DNA of 9,146 nucleotides from Acidobacteriota bacterium (GCA_021789565.1 JAJYJL010000230.1:1-9146), one strand, 5' to 3'. Numbered from the stretch's first letter, positions 1 through 6,637 are shown. Made by a program: numbers and translations. The notes: a model not told the origin generated them from the sequence alone.

Positions 1-288
1 CATAAAGGATGGCCATATGCAATCGTAAAATCGAAGACCCTTCCACGGCGTATGATTGAATTCGTATACGAGCAAGTTGAAGAGCGGGTTCTTTCCGGCT
101 GTGTGGAGCGAACGAATAACCGCTTCTCCTCCGGCGAGCCAGAGCATAATGAATCCGCGAAAGGCGTCCAGAGAAATCAGGCGCTCTCTTGCAGGAGCCG
201 CCAATCGGCTATCACCTCCTGTTGACGTGCCTGCGGCTGGTTCTGTATCAGCTTTTCCAAGATTGGAGCCTGAAACTGTTTCGGCCAT
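1..288 (-). CDS. HGSNAT/DUF5009-type membrane acyltransferase (COG4299), N-terminal part, cut by the window edge
   Basis: Reading the minus strand from the ATG at 286-288 gives 96 residues with no stop before the window edge. After a ~32-residue polar, probably cytoplasmic tail comes RLISLDAFRGFIMLW (about 36-50), the start of the first membrane segment. FNHTPWKGLRFYDCIWPSF (about 77-95) follows. This is the two-part N-terminal signature of the family of lysosomal heparan-alpha-glucosaminide N-acetyltransferase and bacterial DUF5009 proteins: SLDxFRG, then HxxWxGxxxxDxxxPxF. His79 aligns, as I recall the human protein, with its active-site histidine. Family members have about ten membrane helices and move acetyl groups across the inner membrane onto sugars. 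The frame is open back to the stop of the upstream gene (382-384), but 288 is its first ATG; AGAGAGGA lies about 10 nt upstream. The 93 bp gap and shared strand suggest an operon with the secreted deacetylase. Family assignment is confident; the substrate is unknown. Confidence 0.85.
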   Translation of the reverse strand, partial: MAETVSGSNLGKADTEPAAGTSTGGDSRLAAPARERLISLDAFRGFIMLWLAGGEAVIRSLHTAGKNPLFNLLVYEFNHTPWKGLRFYDCIWPSFM

Positions 289-381
289 CTGTTTGGCTTC
301 CTCTCTAAGAAAGTTTGACTGCCAAATCGAGCGCCTGAGAGCAATCAGATGCCACTGCTTTGTTGAATGCAACCAAGCACT

Positions 382-2334
382 CTAATTTGCAGCATTCAGC
401 TTCCAAATGTGCCTGCCAAGGCCTGCAGGAATGTTTATCACCAGCGGTTGCCGAGATAAATCTTCCGGCTGGATCGGCTTTGCCGGCTCCTTATCCGTGG
501 TCAGTCGTATGTCGTGCAGGGCCTCGAGCTTTTCCTTGAGGGGATCTGACAGCCACAACCGCCAGGAGGAGGAGTGTTTTTCAAAGAAAGCACAATAGGG
601 GCTTTCATAGTCAAAGGTCAGTTTCCATTCGTTATCCGTTCCCGAAGAAGCGATCCCGGCGTGGAGGATCCCAATGTATTGATTTGCGCTTATTGCGTGG
701 TACCCAGGTGGTAAAGCGTCGAGGAAAGTTTCCACGAAGTCCGGCCGGAGTGAAATATCGCGATCGTGAAACACTACCATCACGGGCCCATCAGGGTGCA
801 AGGGCCTTAAGGAGGCCTGCAGAGTGTTCAGGCGGTCGTATCCGGTCGTAAAATGGGGCGAGATTCCGGTCATATCCAGAACCAAATGGTGGTCCAGGTA
901 ATAATAGAAATCCGGTTCAGCATGGAAAAGTCCGAAGCCCACTCGAGCCGCCAGGAGACCAGTGTTGTTGAATTGTGACTTCGACCAACCACCGTTGCCG
1001 GGCCTGAGTTCGAGAGGCCTTTGGCCGAAATCCTTTTCGATGTCTTTGATTCCTTGCTCCAGATGGAATATCTGCACAATGGCGGGAATTTCGGTGCCGC
1101 GGCGGTGATCAGCGAATTCTGAGTACCAGCCGTCCGCGGAAGCCTCCCCTTTCAAGTCCTTGGTCCACCAAGGTCCAGGGGGAGATTCCATGTCCGGATC
1201 CATGTGGTCCCATCCGTGACTCTCAATCTGCAGGACACCGGCGGCAACGGCATCCAGAAGTCCTCTTCGGGTTGAGGCGTAATCCTGGTGAAGACCCCAC
1301 GGATCGGTGAACTTTTGTTCCCACGGTGAGACGATCCGTCTCGATCTTCTGTCCGCGTAGCCAGTGATGACGTTGGCCGCGAGAGTGACATGGTGTTTTG
1401 CGAGTGGAGCAATCAGATGTTCGCGTAAAGTGTCTTCACTTGGCTCAAGGTAATGCCAGTAAGACAGGAACCCTTTGTCAGCAGTTCCCCAATCGTCCAT
1501 TTCAATCTCGATTGCATGGGAATAGTCCACATTGGGCTGAATCAGGTATCCCAAGCTCCATACGAGCGAGCGAAAGAAGATCTCTCTCCAATAGGGAGAA
1601 TCTCGAAGCAAAGAGAGATCAGGAACACCCAGCCATACCGCAGAGCCATCACCCGCCAACTCGTTCAGTGTGAGTACGGGATGGCCCGCCTGATCGATGA
1701 GAACCTTCGCGCCTTGCGGTTCGATCCAGAACCGGGTAGCGAAGTCCCAGTTGGTGTTGAGTGAACTCAGTCCTTCAGTTGCCAGTTGCCGGGTGATGAA
1801 CTGCGGCTCTGTAATTCGCAACGGGTCAGTGGCTGTATATACCTCCCGAAACTTAGCCCCCAAAATTGCCTCAAGGTTTGGGTCGAGAAATCGGGACTTA
1901 ACTGCCACCAGGCTCGTTCCCGCGTGCACCGCTTCTGCGAGTGCCGCTAGGTCTTGGTTCTTATATGAAGGCAAATCTGCAAGCCAAACCACTGACCCGT
2001 ATCGAATCTCCCCAGAGCGGTCAAAAAGATAAGAGGCATCGATGTGCTGCTGGTCCAGACGCAAAATGTCAAAGGGTACAGACCACGCTTTAAGCAGCGC
2101 TGCGATCGGCTGAAAGCTGTCTTTTTCATGGTCCACTAGAATGCTGCTCGGGTCGCCCCATTCTGCAACCACAACCAGGACCCGGTAGGGTTTCGTAGGA
2201 AATGGCTGGGGCTCGACTTCTCCCCAGCCCTTAGTGCAAAAAAGTAGCGTGAGCAGGACCGCAATGAATGTTAGTTTAATGGTTCGTGCCTTTGGATATT
2301 CAGTAATAGTGGCCCTCCAATGGAAGTACGACAC
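382..2334 (-). CDS. secreted two-domain protein: glutamine-amidotransferase-like domain plus NodB-type polysaccharide deacetylase domain
   Basis: Numbering is from the GTG at 2332-2334 (650 aa). A basic stretch (about 14-21) and hydrophobic core TFIAVLLTLLF (22-32) form a signal peptide, so the protein is exported. Residues ~45-265 look like a Rossmann-type class I amidotransferase/ThuA-like fold (YRVLVVVAEW; GSVVWLADLPSY), but I see no clear catalytic Cys. Residues ~270-555 carry the metal-dependent deacetylase motifs: EIEMDDWG (Asp280/281, motif 1), SHGWDH (His373 and His377, motif 2, H-x3-H), RPGNGG (444-449, motif 3) and VVFHD (to ~524, the late His motif). These imply hydrolysis of N- or O-acetyl groups on a glycan outside the cytoplasm. 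The frame extends to a GTG at 2421, but that would put ~50 residues before the hydrophobic core. The best Shine-Dalgarno instead points to an ATT at 2305-2307. It is the first gene of an operon with the HGSNAT-type acyltransferase. The exact substrate is unknown, and it could be a non-catalytic relative. Confidence 0.8.
   Translation of the reverse strand: MSYFHWRATITEYPKARTIKLTFIAVLLTLLFCTKGWGEVEPQPFPTKPYRVLVVVAEWGDPSSILVDHEKDSFQPIAALLKAWSVPFDILRLDQQHIDASYLFDRSGEIRYGSVVWLADLPSYKNQDLAALAEAVHAGTSLVAVKSRFLDPNLEAILGAKFREVYTATDPLRITEPQFITRQLATEGLSSLNTNWDFATRFWIEPQGAKVLIDQAGHPVLTLNELAGDGSAVWLGVPDLSLLRDSPYWREIFFRSLVWSLGYLIQPNVDYSHAIEIEMDDWGTADKGFLSYWHYLEPSEDTLREHLIAPLAKHHVTLAANVITGYADRRSRRIVSPWEQKFTDPWGLHQDYASTRRGLLDAVAAGVLQIESHGWDHMDPDMESPPGPWWTKDLKGEASADGWYSEFADHRRGTEIPAIVQIFHLEQGIKDIEKDFGQRPLELRPGNGGWSKSQFNNTGLLAARVGFGLFHAEPDFYYYLDHHLVLDMTGISPHFTTGYDRLNTLQASLRPLHPDGPVMVVFHDRDISLRPDFVETFLDALPPGYHAISANQYIGILHAGIASSGTDNEWKLTFDYESPYCAFFEKHSSSWRLWLSDPLKEKLEALHDIRLTTDKEPAKPIQPEDLSRQPLVINIPAGLGRHIWKLNAAN
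2313..2318 (-). promoter_or_regulatory. Shine-Dalgarno GGAGGG pointing to a possible ATT start of the deacetylase gene
   Basis: On the minus strand GGAGGG (2313-2318) is followed after 5 nt by an in-frame ATT (2305-2307). Starting there gives MTEYPKARTIKLTFIAVLLT, a textbook signal-peptide N-terminus. The in-frame GTG codons at 2332-2334 and 2419-2421 have no comparable site upstream. ATT starts are rare (infC is the classic case), so the call is tentative. Confidence 0.4.
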
Positions 2335-2531
2335 TGACGAGGCAGCATCGGAAATTGACCCGTTCGAGGCGTCGTCCGACACCTCGGTGCATGGCTGACG
2401 GGAAAACGCGCCCGCCCGCACTCCATTACGGTCTTGCCGTTACAAAACACCCTTGCGCGCAGCTCACCAGGACCTGCGCCCGTCTGGTTGCTTGATTCTC
2501 CGTGGTGATCTTTTGCAGCCGCTGCAGGACA

Positions 2532-2558
2532 ATTACACCCCACCGTTTGACTTGTCAA
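2532..2558 (-). promoter_or_regulatory. predicted sigma70-type promoter of the deacetylase/acyltransferase operon
   Basis: On the minus strand a perfect -35 TTGACA (2553-2558) is followed after 15 bp by TGTAAT (2532-2537), which matches five of six bases of the -10 consensus. The spacer is 2 bp short of optimal. Transcription would start near 2525, giving a leader of about 190-220 nt. The -35 box overlaps the -35 box of the opposing regulator promoter. Confidence 0.4.
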
Positions 2559-2575
2559 GTCGCATCTGATACGTT
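2547..2575 (+). promoter_or_regulatory. predicted promoter of the IclR-family gene (TTGACT-17-TACGTT with extended -10)
   Basis: TTGACT (2547-2552) and TACGTT (2570-2575) are separated by 17 bp, and TGA immediately before the -10 supplies the TGn of an extended -10 element, which compensates for the weak hexamer. The predicted start point is near 2582, about 42 nt upstream of the GTG start codon. Confidence 0.4.
2549..2561. promoter_or_regulatory. 13-bp perfect inverted repeat shared by two divergent -35 boxes (candidate operator)
   Basis: GACTTG-T-CAAGTC is a perfect 6+1+6 dyad. It covers most of the plus-strand -35 (2547-2552) and the whole minus-strand -35 (2553-2558). A dimeric protein bound here would block both promoters, and RNA polymerases at the two promoters would compete. 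The cognate protein is unknown; the adjacent IclR-type regulator is one candidate, although its more likely box is the different dyad at 2588-2604. Confidence 0.45.
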
Positions 2576-2587
2576 TCGGTGCGAGCG

Positions 2588-2604
2588 GTTCATTAGATTG
2601 AACA
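2588..2604. promoter_or_regulatory. candidate IclR-family operator, copy 1 (in the regulator's own leader)
   Basis: GTTCATTAGATTGAACA contains the dyad GTTCA-N6-TGAAC. It matches 15 of 17 bases with the box at 6914-6930 upstream of the TonB receptor. Its centre lies about 14 bp downstream of the predicted transcription start of the IclR-family gene, a position expected to repress. The layout (AT-rich centre, 5-8 bp arms, ~16 bp) resembles known IclR-family boxes such as that of E. coli IclR, though the bases differ. Assignment to this regulator is an inference from proximity. Confidence 0.5.
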
Positions 2605-2623
2605 CTTTCTGAGAGCATGTACG

Positions 2624-3394
2624 GTGGCCACATCAAAAAGTTCCGGCGTACCTTCGGTCGAACGCGCACTTCGAATTTTTGAGCTCTTGTCCCGCTCTCA
2701 ACGTGGACTGTTGCTATCTGAAATCTGCCGAACGCTCATCCTTCCGAAAAGTTCCACATTCCTTGTCGTCACGGCTCTTGAGAAGAACGGGTACTTGCAA
2801 AAAAACAAACAAACGGGACGTTACCGTTTTGGACTCAAACTTGTAAGTCTTAGCCGAAGCGCATTGGAGAACCTTGACCTGCGCCAAGTAGCGCGGCCGT
2901 TCTTACAGAGACTGGCCCAAGAGACCAGGCTCACAGTCCATTTGGCAGTGCTGGAAAGAGGCGAGGCTGTTCTTATCGATAAAATTGAGGCGCCGGGGCT
3001 GGTCAAGCTGGCTACGTGGGTCGGTCGTCGGATGGATGTTAACTGTACCGGTGTAGGAAAAGCATTGATCGCCTTTCTTCCAAAAGATTCATTTGATCAG
3101 CAAATCAGGGGCCAAGTGTTAGCAAAGCATAACCAACAGACCATAGTGTCAGCCCGAGGCCTTGAGAAAGAACTCGCACGTATAAGGGAGTTAGGCTATT
3201 CCTTTGATGATGAAGAAGATGAAATAGGGCTGCGCTGTGTAGGAGCTCCTGTTTTTGATTACAACAAGGCCGTAATCGCGGCCCTAAGTGTGGCGGGAAC
3301 CGTAAGTCAGATCCCTCTGGAGATAGTGCCGGATTTAGCCGCGAAAGTTAAACAAACTGCCTCCGCCATTTCTTCAAACTTCGGGTTCTCCTGA
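2624..3394 (+). CDS. IclR-family transcriptional regulator
   Basis: The 256-residue protein has the full family architecture and length. The N-terminal winged helix-turn-helix spans about 10-75: PSVERALRIFELL, then SEICRTLILPKSSTFLVVTALEKNGYL with recognition helix around 40-52, and the wing RYRFGLKL. The C-terminal effector-binding domain spans about 88-252, with HLAVLERGEAVLIDKIE, the VGRRMDVNCTGVGKALIAFLP segment, and the signature region GYSFDDEEDEIGLRCVGAPVF (191-211) leading to ALSVAGT. Members bind small carboxylates, aromatic acids or sugar-derived ligands and act as dimers or tetramers. The start is GTG, with only a weak GAGAG 8 nt upstream; the ATG at 2617 is out of frame. It is transcribed divergently from the deacetylase operon and has a candidate operator in its own leader, suggesting autoregulation. 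The family is certain; ligand and regulon are inferred from neighbours. Confidence 0.95.
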   Translation: MATSKSSGVPSVERALRIFELLSRSQRGLLLSEICRTLILPKSSTFLVVTALEKNGYLQKNKQTGRYRFGLKLVSLSRSALENLDLRQVARPFLQRLAQETRLTVHLAVLERGEAVLIDKIEAPGLVKLATWVGRRMDVNCTGVGKALIAFLPKDSFDQQIRGQVLAKHNQQTIVSARGLEKELARIRELGYSFDDEEDEIGLRCVGAPVFDYNKAVIAALSVAGTVSQIPLEIVPDLAAKVKQTASAISSNFGFS

Positions 3395-3485
3395 GACCTG
3401 CCCATAAAGACAAGTGGCTGACGAGAAGCTGCCTATCACTATTCGGGTGTGACTCTTCTTGAGGCATGCACCAAAGATATGCTGC

Positions 3486-3497
3486 TTAGTTTACTAA
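3486..3497. repeat. short inverted repeat upstream of the CRTAC1-like gene
   Basis: TTAGT-TT-ACTAA is a 5+2+5 dyad about 95 bp before the start codon, in the 197 bp gap after the IclR-family gene. It could be an operator, but a dyad this short can arise by chance in AT-rich sequence. I see no convincing -35/-10 pair around it. Confidence 0.25.
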
Positions 3498-3514
3498 CCC
3501 AAATCGCGAATCAA

Positions 3515-3544
3515 GGCGCAAACCTTGTTAGGTTGTGAAGCGCC
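3515..3544 (+). repeat. imperfect hairpin in the leader of the CRTAC1-like gene
   Basis: GGCGC pairs with GCGCC (outer 5 bp) and AACCT pairs with AGGTT (inner 5 bp) around a TGTT loop, with a 1-nt/5-nt internal bulge. It ends 47 nt before the start codon. No T-run follows, so it is not a standard intrinsic terminator for the upstream regulator gene. It may be an RNA leader structure or a protein site. Confidence 0.3.
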
Positions 3545-3591
3545 GAGCAAGGGGAAACACGTACGGACTTAGATGCGGATGTGGCTGACCC

Positions 3592-5313
3592 ATGAAGGAA
3601 ACTATCAGGAAAAAGTGGAACACGAAAAAAAGACCTACACGGAGGGACTTCCTGACTGTTCTGGCTGCGCCCCTTCTGCAACCGGCCGTGTCGGCCTTGG
3701 CAGGTAAAATTCAAACCAAGGATTCTTCTCCAATCCAATTTGCCCTGCAATCGGTTCCCTTTCGGTTGGAGACAGACGAGACTGTGAAGACACCGCACGC
3801 TCCGGCGACGATGGCCGGTGGGGTCGCGGTCTTCGACTACAATCAAGATGGCCGCCAGGACATCTTCTTCACCAATGGAGCGGATATCGCGACATTGAAG
3901 AAGGACGCGCCAAAGTACTCCAATCGGCTGTTTCGCAACGACGGGAACGGAATTTTCACGGATGTGACGGCCCACGCCGGTTTGGCCGGCACAGGATACG
4001 ACAACGGGGTGGCGGTTGGCGATTACGACAATGACGGTTATCCCGACCTGTTTGTCACCGGGGTTCACGGAAGGGCGCTCTACCGCAACAATGGAGACGG
4101 AACGTTTAGCGACGTGACTGTGAAGGCGCATTTGGATGGTTGGAACGATCCTGAGCATGGCCCGCTTTGGTCTGTCGCCGCCGCGTGGGTGGACATCAAC
4201 AATGACGGATTGCTCGACCTGTTCGTGGTTAACTACCTCCGGTGGGACTACGCAAAAGAACCTCTGTGCGGTTTTGCCAACGCCTATGATTACTGCAGTC
4301 CCGATTATTACAAGGGCCAGCCGTGCCAGCTTTTTCTGAACAAAGGTGACGGCACGTTCCAAGATGTGTCGGCGGAGTGGGGGATTCGCCAGCACGTGGG
4401 TAAGGGAATGGGCGTCGGCATCGCTGACTACGACCTGGACGGTCGTCCCGACCTATTTGTCACCAATGATACCTATTTCAATTTCCTGTTTCATCACACG
4501 GGACACATGTTCGAAGAAGTTGCGCTTGAAATGGGAGTTGGGCTCATCGAAGACGGAGAGTTTATTTCAGGGATGGGGGTGGACTTCCGGGACATCAATA
4601 ATGACGGTTATCCGGACATCGTTTTCCCTGCGTTGCAAAGGCAGCAGTTCCACATTTTTCAAGACATGGAGGGGAAACGCTTCGAGGAAGTTACCGATCA
4701 AAGCGGGATGGGGCAACTTAGTTTGCCTATGAGCGGCTACGGGGTTGGGCTCTTTGATTTCGATAACGATGGCTGGAAGGACCTGTTCGTAACACGCGGC
4801 CACGTCGAAATGCTGAACAAACCCGGCATGGAGATAGAGCAGTACAACACCGTCTTTCGTAACCTAGACAAAAGCCGCAAATGGCAGGCACTGACAGAGG
4901 AAGCGGGGTTAACCGCTGCTCCGCCCAAACGACACCGCGGGTGTGCCTTTGGAGACTTTGATGGTGACGGCCGAATTGATGTGGTGGTGACAGCTCTATT
5001 ACAACCGGCAGAAATTTGGATGAACCGAACCGAGGGGGCCGGACACTGGCTGGACATCGCGCTCGAAGGCACCAAGAGCAACCGCGATGGGATCGGGGCG
5101 GTCATTAAGGTTGTGACTTCGGCTGTTGTGCAGTGGAACCACATGACCACGAGCGTTGGCTATGCTTCCTCCAGCCACGGCCCGGTGCATTTCGGCCTCG
5201 GCAAGGAGGCCAAGGCCGATTACGTCGAGATTCGCTGGCCTTCAGGCATTGTACAAAGGCTGCGCAATGTGGCCGCCGACCGCGTGTTCAGGGTAAAGGA
5301 GTCAGCGGGCTGA
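3592..5313 (+). CDS. Tat-exported CRTAC1-like protein: seven VCBS/FG-GAP repeats plus ASPIC/UnbV domain
   Basis: The 573-residue protein begins with a twin-arginine signal: basic n-region, TRRDFLT (16-22), then hydrophobic LAAPLLQPAVSALAG. It is therefore probably folded in the cytoplasm and exported by Tat. Seven Ca2+-binding DxDxDG-type loops follow at about 82, 144, 201, 279, 334, 389 and 455 (for example DYDNDGYPDLFVTG), the repeat unit of an integrin-like seven-bladed propeller. Cysteines at 226, 235 and 245 lie in the insertion usual for this family. The C-terminus (about 485-570) has the ASPIC/UnbV signature NRDGIGA, VHFGLG and VEIRWPSG. The biochemical role is unknown; such proteins are thought to be extracellular adhesion or surface proteins. 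The ATG start is fixed by the Tat signal, but no strong Shine-Dalgarno is visible. The stop lies inside the 3' end of the opposing TPR gene. Confidence 0.93.
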   Translation: MKETIRKKWNTKKRPTRRDFLTVLAAPLLQPAVSALAGKIQTKDSSPIQFALQSVPFRLETDETVKTPHAPATMAGGVAVFDYNQDGRQDIFFTNGADIATLKKDAPKYSNRLFRNDGNGIFTDVTAHAGLAGTGYDNGVAVGDYDNDGYPDLFVTGVHGRALYRNNGDGTFSDVTVKAHLDGWNDPEHGPLWSVAAAWVDINNDGLLDLFVVNYLRWDYAKEPLCGFANAYDYCSPDYYKGQPCQLFLNKGDGTFQDVSAEWGIRQHVGKGMGVGIADYDLDGRPDLFVTNDTYFNFLFHHTGHMFEEVALEMGVGLIEDGEFISGMGVDFRDINNDGYPDIVFPALQRQQFHIFQDMEGKRFEEVTDQSGMGQLSLPMSGYGVGLFDFDNDGWKDLFVTRGHVEMLNKPGMEIEQYNTVFRNLDKSRKWQALTEEAGLTAAPPKRHRGCAFGDFDGDGRIDVVVTALLQPAEIWMNRTEGAGHWLDIALEGTKSNRDGIGAVIKVVTSAVVQWNHMTTSVGYASSSHGPVHFGLGKEAKADYVEIRWPSGIVQRLRNVAADRVFRVKESAG

Positions 5314-6508
5314 CGGTATCCGGTGCCGGGCCGCGCCGCTGCTTTTCGGCCATGAGCTGCTGGATGATCTGTTTTTCTTTGGCACCATCCTCTGGACGTT
5401 TCAGTTGGTAATAGATTGCTGCTAATTCGATATGGGGCGGAAGCCACTGCGGGTTTTCCCGGACGCAGGATTGAAGATTCTTCACGGCCGCTTCCGTGTG
5501 GCCCTGAGCGCGTTCGACCCTTGCCATCTGATACAAGGCGAGGAACGACTTTGGGTTGAGAGCAAGTGCGTCAGTGAACTGTTGTTTGGCATCGTCCAGC
5601 TTCCGTTCATTGTAGAAAATAACGCCGAGCTGGATATGGGCCTGAAGATTCTTCGGGTTGGCTTGCAATGCCTTTTCATATTCTTCCACCGCGCCCTTTT
5701 CATTTCCCGAATAGCCGTTCAGCATGGCGAGCGCGAGATATGCATTGGACGCATGCGGATTGATGCGAATTGCCGTCTCCGCGTCGCGTCGGGCCATGTC
5801 GAAATCAGTAAGCCCCATATGAAGGATGGCCGCAAGCTGGTACGCCTCGGCGTTGTGTCCTTGGTTCGCAACCTTTTGAACTCGTTTGAGAGCCTCCCGT
5901 GGGCGACCAGCACGCGTCAGGGCCATTCCCAGTGTCCACTCGAGGTCGAGATTGTCAGGGTTGGCTTTCTCAAGCGGTTCGAGAAGTGCGATGGCTTGGG
6001 CTACCTGGCTGAGGTGCAGTTCGCAGTTGGCCAGCAGGGTTGCAACACGAACGTTACTGGGATCCTTTTGATAGAGCGCAGCAAACTGCTCTGTCGCTTG
6101 CCTGAAGTCGCCTTTTCGGAAGTAGGTAATTCCCAGATTAAATCGGAGAGACGAATTACTGGGCGCCTCCTTAAGCGCAAGCTGATACTGTGTAATCGCT
6201 TCATCAAAACGACCCAGGGAAACAAGGGCAGTAGCTAGATTGGCTCGGGCGGTCACGATCTCCGGGTGCGTTTGAAGAAGCTGGTAGTACTCGCGCACTG
6301 CCAGCGCAGCATCGCCCCTCTGCAGAGTTTCGTTTGCCTCATGGGAGAGCTCCTGAGGATCCGGTTCCTGCATATCCTGCCCGCGGAGGACAGGAGAAAC
6401 CATCATCACCACGAGGGCCGATAACAGGAATGACTGGCAGGCGAGCTGCCGCAATGATATCGGAAGTACTCCCTTTGCTGCCATATCATCGGATAGTCTA
6501 CGATCCAA
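5288..6508 (-). CDS. exported tetratricopeptide-repeat (TPR) protein
   Basis: The 406-residue protein starts with a signal-type hydrophobic segment (about 22-40, QLACQSFLLSALVVMMVSPV), probably cleaved near LRGQ. About nine or ten TPR units then run from ~52 to ~388. Clear ones include ARANLATALVSLGRFDEAIT (88-107), SSLRFNLGITYFRKGDFRQA (119-138), SNAYLALAMLNGYSGNEKGA (254-273) and LQAHIQLGVIFYNERKLDDA (288-307). A Pro-rich tail closes the protein. TPR solenoids are protein-binding scaffolds; here it would act in the periplasm or at the envelope, partner unknown. The TTG at 6506-6508 is chosen because AGAAGG lies 6 nt upstream; the ATG at 6482-6484 lacks such a site but also retains the signal segment. 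The gene converges on the CRTAC1-like gene with a 26 bp overlap and diverges from the TonB receptor. Confidence 0.92.
   Translation of the reverse strand: MDRRLSDDMAAKGVLPISLRQLACQSFLLSALVVMMVSPVLRGQDMQEPDPQELSHEANETLQRGDAALAVREYYQLLQTHPEIVTARANLATALVSLGRFDEAITQYQLALKEAPSNSSLRFNLGITYFRKGDFRQATEQFAALYQKDPSNVRVATLLANCELHLSQVAQAIALLEPLEKANPDNLDLEWTLGMALTRAGRPREALKRVQKVANQGHNAEAYQLAAILHMGLTDFDMARRDAETAIRINPHASNAYLALAMLNGYSGNEKGAVEEYEKALQANPKNLQAHIQLGVIFYNERKLDDAKQQFTDALALNPKSFLALYQMARVERAQGHTEAAVKNLQSCVRENPQWLPPHIELAAIYYQLKRPEDGAKEKQIIQQLMAEKQRRGPAPDTVSPLTPLP
5301..5314. repeat. inverted repeat at the convergent 3' ends (possible weak bidirectional terminator)
   Basis: GTCAGC-GG-GCTGAC has perfect 6-bp arms and spans the stop codon of the CRTAC1-like gene, inside the last codons of the TPR gene. 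RNA from either strand could fold a 5-bp stem with a 4-nt loop. No T-run follows on either strand, so termination is only a possibility. Confidence 0.3.
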
Positions 6509-6514
6509 TCCACA

Positions 6515-6520
6515 CCTTCT
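6515..6520 (-). promoter_or_regulatory. Shine-Dalgarno supporting the TTG start of the TPR gene
   Basis: Minus-strand AGAAGG is separated by 6 nt from TTG (6506-6508). The alternative ATG 24 nt further in has no purine-rich site at the right distance. Confidence 0.55.
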
Positions 6521-6535
6521 TCAAGCAGACGCTAC

Positions 6536-6567
6536 CTGAAGGCTTGCGTCATCTCTTCAGAAGCCTT
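6536..6567 (-). repeat. overlapping, mutually exclusive inverted repeats in the TPR-gene leader
   Basis: AAGGCTT (6539-6545) pairs with AAGCCTT (6561-6567), and CTGAAG (6536-6541) pairs with CTTCAG (6555-6560). The left-hand arms overlap by 3 nt, so in RNA the two stems cannot both form completely. The structure ends about 28 nt before the TTG start codon. It may act on translation, or it may be chance. Confidence 0.3.
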
Positions 6568-6637
6568 TCTTGGGCCCCATTCTCAGGAATCAAACCTGCT
6601 TCGCACCGAAAGCAAGCAGACGGCTATTAGATGTTCG

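Noticed and set aside
56..385. Plus-strand open frame (109 codons) at the left edge
   Set aside because: It is antisense to the HGSNAT-type acyltransferase, whose signature motifs are clear on the minus strand.
2271..2669. Minus-strand open frame across the divergent promoter region
   Set aside because: It runs through both predicted promoters and the regulator start, overlaps the deacetylase N-terminus in another frame, and has no recognisable features.
3511..4395. Long minus-strand open frame (294 codons) opposite the CRTAC1-like gene
   Set aside because: It is antisense to the repeated DxDxDG loops, and its Val/Ile-rich repeats (for example VIVVI) are mirror images of those codons. No family features of its own.
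5432..6238. Plus-strand open frame (268 codons) opposite the TPR gene
   Set aside because: Antisense shadow of a clear TPR protein; the translation shows no domain or sensible composition.
6583..6597. tRNA T-arm-like sequence on the minus strand (CAGG-TTTGATT-CCTG)
   Set aside because: Loop lacks the conserved C of TTC, and no acceptor, D or anticodon arms can be assembled around it.
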